From contig JACWEO010000003.1 of the NCBI GenBank assembly GCA_014653355.1, positions 49,279 through 113,278 of the forward strand: DNA of 64,000 nt, given 5' to 3'. The stretch is from Pelagibacterales bacterium SAG-MED47. Lineage in GTDB: Bacteria; Pseudomonadota; Alphaproteobacteria; Pelagibacterales; Pelagibacteraceae. Each line of letters starts with the position of its first letter. Positions within the stretch are counted from its first letter, which is position 1. The position numbers and the translations under genes are program-made. This document shows, in pieces, positions 28,315 through 35,248 of this stretch. The notes beneath the pieces are model-generated. The model saw nothing but the letters and a program-made list of their open reading frames with translations, was not told the origin of the DNA and did not search any database.

Positions 28315-29976
28315 ATGAATGTAGAATTAAGAGATCCCAATATCATTATGAAGCTTTCAAGGCTGGGTTCATTTCACCAATCTAGATTGTCTTTTTTAAG
28401 AAGTTTTTTAAATGAATTTAAAGATTGGGATTATAAAAGAGATTTATTTGATTTAGATAAAGATGGATTTGGAACAGCAGTATATTCTTTTAAAAAAAAA
28501 GACAGAATTTATTCTTTAATTTGTTACGCCAACAAAATCAATGATAATGAAAGATCAGATAGAGTAATAGCAACCAAGTGGGACGCAGCTTTTACATTGC
28601 ATGATGGTGTGCCTTTAAAAGAAGATATTGAACGATTAAGAAATGAAGTTCCAAAACAAGAAGTTGGTAGATTGTCTTATAAAGAATTAACATTATCAAG
28701 AGCAAATAAATCAGTAAGAGTATTTGATCATGTAGTTGAAAGTTTAAGCAATGGATCTCAACCAAATTTAAACTTACTTGAAAAAGTGGGATATTTGTAC
28801 AGAACAACAGCAGTATATGGATCAGGTAAGTTTGGTTTAGCAGATCGATTTAGAATTAAAAATAGAGAAGAAATTAACGGACCATTTAGATTAGAAATGA
28901 TGCTAGTTTATCTAGTCAGACAATTTACATTTGATCAAGTTAATCACGTAGCAAAAAATAGAAATCCTAAATCAGCTGTTAAACTTGATCCAAAAATTTG
29001 TAGAAATTTGGGAATTGGAAATTCAACTGGATTAGGGATGGCCCCATTTATTGTTAATCATCCAACATTACTTAATAATTGGATACTTAGTAGAGAAGTT
29101 GCACTCAAAAAAATTAGAGAAATTAAAATTGCTGAAACTAAAGATATAAGTTTGTTTAAAGAGTGTGTCAAAAATTCTCTTAAAAATATTACTAGTTGGA
29201 ACACAGAGAGTGAATATCAACTTAAAAAGATAAAGCTTTTACTTCAAGATGTTAGAAAATTTATTAATTTTCTTGAAAACGAATTTAACTTTAAAAAAAA
29301 TTATCCTTTTAATGAAATTTACTTTTGGCTAGAGAAAGAAACCTGTGAGGAGTGTATTGAGTATATTGTTTCAATAATGATGGAACCATTTGGTGAAATA
29401 GTTCAACCTTTGATTAGTCAAATGAGCTCAGAAGAAGAAAAATACTTTAATATTCCTACTGAGCGAAATGTAGAAGACTTAAAGAAAATTTTAGAAAATA
29501 AGTATTCAGATATTCTGAAAATTGATTTTAATAAAGAAGATAGTAATCAAAAATTTTGGTTTATTTCAAAAAACAAAGAAGAACCAAGATTGGCTAATCG
29601 TTTTGAAGAGAGTGGTGCAGATTTAGAACAACCCCTAGCCATAGCAAGAGATATAAAAAAACTATATGAAAGACTTTTGTCTTTGAAAAATAATTTGAAA
29701 ATTAATCAGTTTTTAATTGATAATTCTGATTTAAGACATGTTGTAAGAAGGGCTTTTATTATTGAAAACTTTCCATATTCAGAAATACAAGACAATACTA
29801 TAGGAGAAAATATAGTACCAATTGATATGCTGCGATTGAAATTATCTTTTTTTGGAGCTTTAAAGTTTGACCCCAGATCTGACAAGTGGCTGAGAATATG
29901 TATGTTTCAAGGTGCACCACTTCCAAGTGAATTAAAAGATTACGATGAGCAATGGGTTTATAAAACCTTTTCTTAA
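28315..29976 (+). CDS. Large conserved protein of unknown function (553 aa)
   Basis: A soluble 553-residue protein with no signal peptide, membrane segment or nucleotide-binding loop that I can identify. The first 260 residues look the most conserved (KWDAAFTLHDG, RLSYKELTLSRANKSVRVFDHV, YRTTAVYGSGKFGLADR, GNSTGLGMAPF). The centre is helical and Lys/Glu-rich. It starts 2 bases after the M19-like gene and ends 3 bases before the DUF3726 gene, so the three are surely co-transcribed. I recall similar proteins beside M19 and DUF3726 genes in other alphaproteobacteria, but no function is known to me. Confidence 0.72.
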   Translation: MNVELRDPNIIMKLSRLGSFHQSRLSFLRSFLNEFKDWDYKRDLFDLDKDGFGTAVYSFKKKDRIYSLICYANKINDNERSDRVIATKWDAAFTLHDGVPLKEDIERLRNEVPKQEVGRLSYKELTLSRANKSVRVFDHVVESLSNGSQPNLNLLEKVGYLYRTTAVYGSGKFGLADRFRIKNREEINGPFRLEMMLVYLVRQFTFDQVNHVAKNRNPKSAVKLDPKICRNLGIGNSTGLGMAPFIVNHPTLLNNWILSREVALKKIREIKIAETKDISLFKECVKNSLKNITSWNTESEYQLKKIKLLLQDVRKFINFLENEFNFKKNYPFNEIYFWLEKETCEECIEYIVSIMMEPFGEIVQPLISQMSSEEEKYFNIPTERNVEDLKKILENKYSDILKIDFNKEDSNQKFWFISKNKEEPRLANRFEESGADLEQPLAIARDIKKLYERLLSLKNNLKINQFLIDNSDLRHVVRRAFIIENFPYSEIQDNTIGENIVPIDMLRLKLSFFGALKFDPRSDKWLRICMFQGAPLPSELKDYDEQWVYKTFS

Positions 29977-29979
29977 ATT

Positions 29980-30591
29980 ATGAAATCTTTAAGTGAAATT
30001 GAGACAACAGTAAAAAGAGCAAGTCGAGCCGCTGGTTATTCTTGGGGTATAGCTGAAGAGGTTGGGAAATCTATAAGGTTATCTGAATTATTTGGTTTCC
30101 CAGGAATTAAACACCTTAATCAATATTATCAAAATAAAAAAAAAGAAAATTTTGATAATATAAAATTAATCAATAAGGTTAACAAATCAAATGGATTATC
30201 TTTTTGTCCAATCACTTTAGGAGTAAATTTTATTGATCAAGTTAAGAACATAGAAACTTTAACAAAGTGTTCAGTTGAAAAATTAGCTTATCCATTATTA
30301 CTTTTGCCTTTTTTAAGTAGAGGTTCAGAAATAATTGGAAAAAAATTATTATTTTCATTTGATGATAGTAAATTTTTGTTAAATTTCAATGTAAGTATTT
30401 CCTCAAATTTTTGGAACAAAGAAATTCCAATATTAGCAAATCAAGTAGAAATAAGTTTTTTAAACAATGAAGATAATTTTTCTGACAACGATTGGAAAAA
30501 TCTTTACAAGCTTGCTGAGGATACTTTTGTAGAGGAAACAGATAGTTTAAAGGAGAGTGCTGCAGGCGCTGGTTTGACTGACAATGATTGA
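29980..30591 (+). CDS. DUF3726-like protein
   Basis: A 203-residue soluble protein. The N-terminus SLSEIETTVKRASRAAGYSW, followed by GIAEEVGKSIR, matches my memory of DUF3726, whose members begin with a helix containing an A-R-x-A-G motif. Another visible feature is a Gly/Ala-rich C-terminal tail (ESAAGAGLTDND). Function unknown. It overlaps the next small gene by 8 bases, suggesting translational coupling, and belongs to the M19-like/553-aa operon. Confidence 0.68.
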   Translation: MKSLSEIETTVKRASRAAGYSWGIAEEVGKSIRLSELFGFPGIKHLNQYYQNKKKENFDNIKLINKVNKSNGLSFCPITLGVNFIDQVKNIETLTKCSVEKLAYPLLLLPFLSRGSEIIGKKLLFSFDDSKFLLNFNVSISSNFWNKEIPILANQVEISFLNNEDNFSDNDWKNLYKLAEDTFVEETDSLKESAAGAGLTDND

Positions 30592-30742
30592 AGATGAAGA
30601 AATTGAGAAAAACTTAAGAGATTTAGATAATATATGTGATGAATGCAAAGAAGAGGATGAAAGTGTTTCCCAAAACTTAATTTTAACTGGTTTTAAAATT
30701 TGTAAATCTTGTAGAATTTCAAAAACTATTTTTCCAATTTAG
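30584..30742 (+). CDS. 52-residue zinc-knuckle small protein
   Basis: An ATG at 30584 opens a 52-codon frame that overlaps the DUF3726 gene by 8 bases. The product has two CxxC pairs, ICDEC (about 17-21) and ICKSC (about 39-43), separated by an acidic stretch, a layout typical of a small zinc ribbon. The N-terminus is acidic, the C-terminus hydrophobic. Its stop TAG overlaps the stop of the convergent YIP1-like gene by 4 bases, which supports a real gene end. No family identified. Confidence 0.65.
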   Translation: MIEDEEIEKNLRDLDNICDECKEEDESVSQNLILTGFKICKSCRISKTIFPI

Positions 30743-31305
30743 CTCAACATATTGCTATTCCCTTGAAACAAAGAGAGAATATATAAAATAAAAATAATTT
30801 GAGGGGCTAATGATATCAACAATGTTTTAATATAATTTTCATAATTTAATATAATATTTAAACCAATTATCAATGAAACATTATACCAAACATAAGTAAC
30901 AATTATAAAAAATAAAAAAGTTTGATTAAAAACAATAAAATTTAAAAGAAGAGGAGACTGCGCAAAAGCTACCAATATTATTATTTTTCTAAAATTGCAT
31001 TTCGTCTTTTTGTTAGGAAATAATACAACCCCAATAAAGTATAAGTAAATTGATTTGAAGACCCACATTAGGAATGATGAAATTATTACAGCTTTTAAAG
31101 ATGGCCCTTTTATTTGGCCTAAATTGAAATTAAGACTCATATAGTTCAAAAACGAACTATTTGGAATAATACTTATTATAGATCCAATTAAAATAATTGA
31201 AACAGCAAAATAAATAGATGCTTCACCAAAGTTTTTATTGTTACTATAAAGTGATTTGTCTAACCTTATCGATTTTATTATTATACTTAGAAATTCGTTT
31301 AACAT
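30739..31305 (-). CDS. YIP1-like inner-membrane protein
   Basis: A 188-residue protein with about five transmembrane helices. The arrangement, with the Cys/Phe/Arg-containing FRKIIILVAFAQSPLLL segment (about 105-121) between helices, resembles YIP1-domain membrane proteins of bacteria, which have no assigned function. It overlaps the zinc-knuckle stop by 4 bases and ends the reverse-strand run coming from the GcvT-like gene, separated by a terminator and a tiny ORF. Confidence 0.65.
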   Translation of the reverse strand: MLNEFLSIIIKSIRLDKSLYSNNKNFGEASIYFAVSIILIGSIISIIPNSSFLNYMSLNFNLGQIKGPSLKAVIISSFLMWVFKSIYLYFIGVVLFPNKKTKCNFRKIIILVAFAQSPLLLNFIVFNQTFLFFIIVTYVWYNVSLIIGLNIILNYENYIKTLLISLAPQIIFILYILSLFQGNSNMLS

Positions 31306-31404
31306 CTATTTTTTCTTCTCTTCTTTATAAGAAACAATTAGTGGAATAATTATTAAAGCAATAATAATTATTATGCAAACTGCAATTAAGAAACCCTTAG
31401 CCAT
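31306..31404 (-). CDS. 32-residue single-helix membrane micro-protein (candidate)
   Basis: A short reverse-strand frame with ATG at 31404 encodes MAKGFLIAV followed by an Ile-rich helix and a basic KEEKKK tail, giving a clear one-pass membrane protein topology. It stops at 31306, directly before the YIP1-like ATG at 31305, so the two could be co-transcribed. The spacing and topology favour a real gene, but 32 codons in AT-rich DNA can occur by chance. Confidence 0.45.
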   Translation of the reverse strand: MAKGFLIAVCIIIIIALIIIPLIVSYKEEKKK

Positions 31405-31415
31405 TTTTTAAATTT

Positions 31416-31441
31416 AAAAGGGGAGTTAAACTCCCCCTTTT
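31416..31441 (-). terminator. Intrinsic terminator of the GcvT-like gene
   Basis: A G/C-rich arm (AAAAGGGGAG, 31416-31425, on the plus strand) pairs with CTCCCCCTTTT (31431-31441) around a 5-base loop. On the reverse strand the stem is followed by a T-rich stretch, and it lies 9 bases past the stop of the gene ending at 31450. This is one of very few clear intrinsic terminators in the window. Confidence 0.8.
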
Positions 31442-31449
31442 AAATAGAA

Positions 31450-32808
31450 TTAGCCTTTTACAACTTCTCTTGTATTAGCATTGAATGACTCCTTAAATGG
31501 AATATCAACTATTACTGCATCTACTGGTGTACCCGCTTTGTCAGAATATTTTTCAGGTAGGTGAACTTTATACTTAGTACCAACTTTACCTTTAGGAAAT
31601 CCATTTTGATTTAGTGTTCCGTCAAAAGGAACATATCCCATTGCAATATTAGTTTTTTTTTCAGGATGATACCAAGGAGAAGTTAGAAATCCTACAGGTT
31701 CTCCTCCATCTTCATTTGAGATTAACCAAAAATCTGGTGCATAATCTTCAATTGGTTTTCCTCCTAATTCAAGACCTACCAATTGTAGTTTATAGGGTTT
31801 TTTTCCAGCTTTGATTTCATCTTTCATTTTTTCAAGAGCAGGTTTACCAACATAATCAGCTTTCTTATTCCACTCCCCTTTACCAGATAATGAAACTTGG
31901 TAACCTAAATTACATTGGAAAGGATTATGTTGCTGATCCATGTCTTGTCCCCAAGAAAGAATTCCTGCTTGAATTCTTCTATGATGAGCTGGCGCTATAA
32001 CCATTAAATTATGTTTTTTTCCTGCATCTAAAACTGCATTCCACATATCCTCAGCATACAAAGTTGCATCTCTTAAATATATTTCATATCCCGCTTCACC
32101 TGAGAAACCTGATTGTGAAATAACACAACTTCTACCACCAACCTTAACTTCAGCTAGACCATAAAATGGCATATTGTCAAAATCGACTTGATCTCCACAA
32201 AGATCTTTCATTAAAGCTTTAGACTTTGGACCTTGAATTTGAACAGGACAAGCATCTATTTCTTCAACTGTACAATTAAATCTTTGATCTGCATTTACTC
32301 CTTGTAAATACATACCAATATCTGAGTCAGATAAAGAAAACCAAAATTCATCTTTAGAAATTCTTAAAAGAATTGGATCATTTAAAACTCCACCATATGC
32401 ATTACATAAAATTACATACCTTGCTCTCATGGGAGAAATCTTAGTTGCATCTCTTGTTATTACATAGTCTGTAAACTTTTCTGCATCAGGACCTTTAACT
32501 CTAATTTGTCTTTCAACAGCAACGTTCCACATTGTTACATGATTTACAATTGCATCATATTCGACCATTGCTCCACCATCCTCTGGTTTTACATATCCTC
32601 TTGGATGATAAATACGATTGTATACAGTTGCTCTCCAACAACCTGCTTGCATTGATAAATGCCAATAAGGCGATTTCCTTACTCTTGTTGAAATTAACAT
32701 TTCAACCTTCGTTGGTCCACTTTGTCTTAAATTGTATGGTACTTCTCGATCAGATTGATCAACAGAGGTAACATGTTTTAATTTAGTATAGTCAAATTCT
32801 TTAGACAT
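31450..32808 (-). CDS. DmdA-like GcvT-family C1 transferase
   Basis: A 452-residue folate-dependent aminomethyl/methyl transferase of the GcvT family. The core from about residue 75 (NVAVERQIRVKGPDAEKF, QSGFSGEAGYEIYL, LSWGQDMDQQHNPFQ) resembles the DMSP demethylase DmdA, but the protein is about 80 residues longer than SAR11 DmdA (about 369) and has a different N-terminus (QAGCWRATVYNRIYHPRGY). It would move a methyl group from an unknown methylated substrate to THF. The upstream metF-like gene overlaps by 8 bases, so methyl-THF is likely handed to that reductase. I would not call it DmdA. Confidence 0.78.
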   Translation of the reverse strand: MSKEFDYTKLKHVTSVDQSDREVPYNLRQSGPTKVEMLISTRVRKSPYWHLSMQAGCWRATVYNRIYHPRGYVKPEDGGAMVEYDAIVNHVTMWNVAVERQIRVKGPDAEKFTDYVITRDATKISPMRARYVILCNAYGGVLNDPILLRISKDEFWFSLSDSDIGMYLQGVNADQRFNCTVEEIDACPVQIQGPKSKALMKDLCGDQVDFDNMPFYGLAEVKVGGRSCVISQSGFSGEAGYEIYLRDATLYAEDMWNAVLDAGKKHNLMVIAPAHHRRIQAGILSWGQDMDQQHNPFQCNLGYQVSLSGKGEWNKKADYVGKPALEKMKDEIKAGKKPYKLQLVGLELGGKPIEDYAPDFWLISNEDGGEPVGFLTSPWYHPEKKTNIAMGYVPFDGTLNQNGFPKGKVGTKYKVHLPEKYSDKAGTPVDAVIVDIPFKESFNANTREVVKG

Positions 32809-33530
32809 AACTATTCTCCTTCAACCACTTGTTAGTTTCCTTCAAGCCGCCGAATGTATAAATGTGGAAGAAATCAGTATGCGATTTAACTTTCCCAATT
32901 AAATCATTAGGGTCTTTAGGTTTTAATAAATCTAACGCCTTACTAAAATTAGATTTAAGAAAATTTAAGGAATTTTTTGCTCCAACAATATTAGCAAATT
33001 TTATTAAGCTAGATATTTTAAGAGGGCCAGTAATTCCCACATGCACTGGTACGCTTTGTTTAGAAATAAAATCTATAATAGGCTGAGGATCCATTAACCA
33101 TTGGGTTACAATATAATCAGCATAAGGCTTTTTATCTATCATAGCTTTTTCTAAATCTGAGACGGATATATCAGGACTCCCCTCAGGGTGTCCAGCAATT
33201 CCTATCTTCATTTTTTCAAAATAACCTGTTTCTAAAAGTTGAAATGAACTATCAAATTTTCCCATTGGTTCTCTTCCACCACCAATAATCAGAGCTTGCT
33301 TTACACCCCCATCTTTACATCTAGACAAATAATCTTTTAACTCCTCTTCATTCTGAATAGATCTAGCTGGGAAATGAGGTACTGGATTAAACCCTTTTTT
33401 TTACAAGCTCAATTGCCTTTTGGGCAGTTTCTTTATAGTCACCACCTGGCAACATAGTAATGTAAACATCACTTACCGCTGGGACTGTTTCAAGGTCTGT
33501 GTTGGGACCAATTTCTAATGAAAAGTTCAT
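32801..33530 (-). pseudogene. MetF-like methylene-THF reductase, frameshifted
   Basis: The reverse strand encodes a short MetF-type protein of about 242 residues: an N-terminal piece from ATG 33530 (MNFSLEIGPN ... IELVKK), then the rest (GFNPVPHFPARS ... LIIGGG ... HVGITGPLKISS). The two pieces are joined only if one base is removed from a run of eight A (T on the plus strand, 33395-33402). The family reduces methylene-THF or oxidises methyl-THF with FAD. The lesion may be real, a sequencing error, or tolerated by slippage. It overlaps the GcvT-like gene by 8 bases, and the protein ends within that gene's start. Confidence 0.75.
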
Positions 33531-33636
33531 TTTTTCAGATCATTATCCTTTTTAAAAAAGCTGTCAAAGAAATTCATCTATTGATTAGATAAAATTGTTG
33601 CCAAAGATTATGTGTGTTGTTAACAACTTATTAACT

Positions 33637-34044
33637 ATGAAGATAATATTAATTATGGGTTTACCCGGGTCAGGAAAAACAACATTGGCTAATGAATTGG
33701 CACCCAAACTAAATGCCAAAAGGTTAAATGCCGATGAAGTTAGAAAAAAGGCAAATGACTGGGACTTTTCAGAAGAGGGAAGAAAAAGACAGGCAAAAAG
33801 AATGGCAGATTTTGCATTAAAACTTAAAGACGATGGAAGTTATGTTGTAGCAGATTTTATTTGTCCAACACCTCAGGCTAGAAGTTTATTCCCAGCAGAT
33901 TTTGTTATTTGGGTTGACACAATAAAAGAAGGAAGATTTGAAGATACTAACAAAATGTTTGTAAAACCTGATAAGTATGACTTTCATGTTACTACACAAG
34001 ATGCTAAAAATTGGGCACCAAAAATACTTAAGGAGATAAAATAA
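33637..34044 (+). CDS. Adenylylsulfate kinase-like P-loop kinase
   Basis: A 135-residue P-loop protein. The Walker A loop is GLPGSGKTT (about 7-15), and NADEVRKKANDWDFS and VVADFICPT align with APS-kinase segments, but it is shorter than CysC (about 200) and lacks the usual lid. SAR11 generally lacks assimilatory sulfate reduction, so it probably phosphorylates something else. I chose ATG 33637; the frame extends upstream through a TTG at 33595 but that start has no support. The stop overlaps the next ATG by one base (TAATG), so the pair is translationally coupled. Confidence 0.78.
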   Translation: MKIILIMGLPGSGKTTLANELAPKLNAKRLNADEVRKKANDWDFSEEGRKRQAKRMADFALKLKDDGSYVVADFICPTPQARSLFPADFVIWVDTIKEGRFEDTNKMFVKPDKYDFHVTTQDAKNWAPKILKEIK

Positions 34045-34418
34045 TGGCTTATGAGTGGGATAATAAAAAACCAACAGCACAAATGTTAGGAAGATGGCAA
34101 CCATTTCATGACGGTCATTATACTTTATTTAAAGAAATAATAAAAAAAACTGGTCAAGTTTGTATTCAAGTTAGAGACGTCCAAGGGGTTGATGACAATC
34201 CGTTTGATTTTGAGACAGTTAAAAAAAATATTGAAGATAAACTTAATCCAGAATTTGAGGGACGATTTAAGATCATGGTGGTACCTAATATTACTAATAT
34301 TTGTTACGGTAGAGGAGTCGGATATAAAATAGAAGAAATTGAGCTTTCAAAAGAAATTCAAGAAATTTCAGCTACCAAAATAAGAACCAAGATGAGAGAA
34401 GAAGGTAAACTTAAATAA
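34044..34418 (+). CDS. Cytidylyltransferase-like nucleotidyltransferase
   Basis: A 124-residue nucleotidyltransferase. GRWQPFHDGHYTLF (about 17-30) contains the HxGH signature, and EISATKIRTKM near the C-terminus is the ISxTxIR motif. Both belong to the cytidylyl/adenylyltransferase superfamily, which also includes ATP sulfurylase and NMN adenylyltransferase. Substrate unknown. Coupled to the kinase-like gene, which suggests that a substrate is first phosphorylated and then nucleotidylated. Confidence 0.78.
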   Translation: MAYEWDNKKPTAQMLGRWQPFHDGHYTLFKEIIKKTGQVCIQVRDVQGVDDNPFDFETVKKNIEDKLNPEFEGRFKIMVVPNITNICYGRGVGYKIEEIELSKEIQEISATKIRTKMREEGKLK

Positions 34419-34424
34419 TTTTCA

Positions 34425-35195
34425 ATGAACATTAAGGTCATTAATAAAAAAAATATTTCAAGAGTCATAATTAATGAACCCAAAACTTACAATTCTTTAT
34501 CTTTTAAAAATTTAAATGATCTAATTAAAGTTTTTAATAAATTAGATAAAGATAAGAACATTAAAGTGATTATTCTTGAAGGAGCTGGCAAAGGATTTAG
34601 TGCAGGACATAACTTAAAAGAAGTAAGAAGTTTAAAGAAAAAAGAAAAATATCAAAAATTATTTAATCTTTGTTCAAAATTGATGCTGAAAATAGTTGAA
34701 GGAAAAAAACCAGTAATTGCTAAAGTACATGGTGCTGCCTACGCTGCAGGATGTCAGTTAGTTGCAAGTTGTGATTTAGCTTATAGCACTAGAGATGCTT
34801 TATTTGCTACACCAGGAGTAAATATTGGATTATTTTGTAGTACTCCAATGGTAGCGGTTAGCAGAAAGATAAACAGGAAACCAATGATGAAAATGTTACT
34901 AACAGGAGAACCTATTAAAGCAAATTATGCAAAAGAAATTGGTCTGATTAATGACTGTTTCTCAAAATCAAAATTAAACAATGAAGTTTTAAAAATAGCC
35001 CAAAAAATTGCTTCAAAATCAAACTTAACTATTAAAATTGGTAAACAAACTTTTTATAAACAGTTAGAGATGCCTTTAAGAAAAGCTTACGCCTACACTA
35101 GTAAAATGATGACAATTAATATGATGGCAATGGATGCAAAAGAGGGAATTTCTGCATTTCTAGAGAAAAGAAAACCGATTTGGAAAAATAAATGA
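34425..35195 (+). CDS. Crotonase / enoyl-CoA hydratase family protein
   Basis: A 256-residue crotonase-fold protein. The oxyanion-hole segments SAGHNLKEV (about 61-69) and HGAAYAAGCQLVASCD (about 102-117) are present. The region that carries the catalytic Glu in true hydratases (FAQPE-like) here reads FATPGVNIGLFCSTP, as in ECHDC3-type members, so hydration of enoyl-CoA may not be its activity. It lies 6 bases after the nucleotidyltransferase gene. It could act on a thioester, but it is unlikely to be DmdD. Confidence 0.83.
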   Translation: MNIKVINKKNISRVIINEPKTYNSLSFKNLNDLIKVFNKLDKDKNIKVIILEGAGKGFSAGHNLKEVRSLKKKEKYQKLFNLCSKLMLKIVEGKKPVIAKVHGAAYAAGCQLVASCDLAYSTRDALFATPGVNIGLFCSTPMVAVSRKINRKPMMKMLLTGEPIKANYAKEIGLINDCFSKSKLNNEVLKIAQKIASKSNLTIKIGKQTFYKQLEMPLRKAYAYTSKMMTINMMAMDAKEGISAFLEKRKPIWKNK

Positions 35196-35248
35196 CCACA
35201 CAGCAAGCTAAAGAATTTTGTGAAGATCAGATTAATAAGGATAAGTGA
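35192..35248 (+). CDS. 18-codon inter-gene ORF, possible gene remnant
   Basis: An ATG at 35192 overlaps the crotonase stop (ATGA) and encodes MTTQQAKEFCEDQINKDK, ending at a TGA that touches the ATG of the SBP56-like gene (TGATG). Both junctions look translationally coupled. The sequence resembles the beginning of SnoaL/NTF2-like proteins that often start MTxEQARxF, so it may be a deletion remnant retained for coupling. Function and reality are uncertain. Confidence 0.35.
   Translation: MTTQQAKEFCEDQINKDK

Noticed and set aside
31450-32808. Calling the GcvT-like protein the DMSP demethylase DmdA
   Set aside because: It is about 80 residues longer than SAR11 DmdA and differs at the N-terminus and several core segments, so only a DmdA-like label is justified.
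34425-35195. Calling the crotonase DmdD because of the adjacent MtoX-like gene
   Set aside because: The Glu needed for hydratase chemistry is not at the expected site and the sequence fits ECHDC3-like proteins better.
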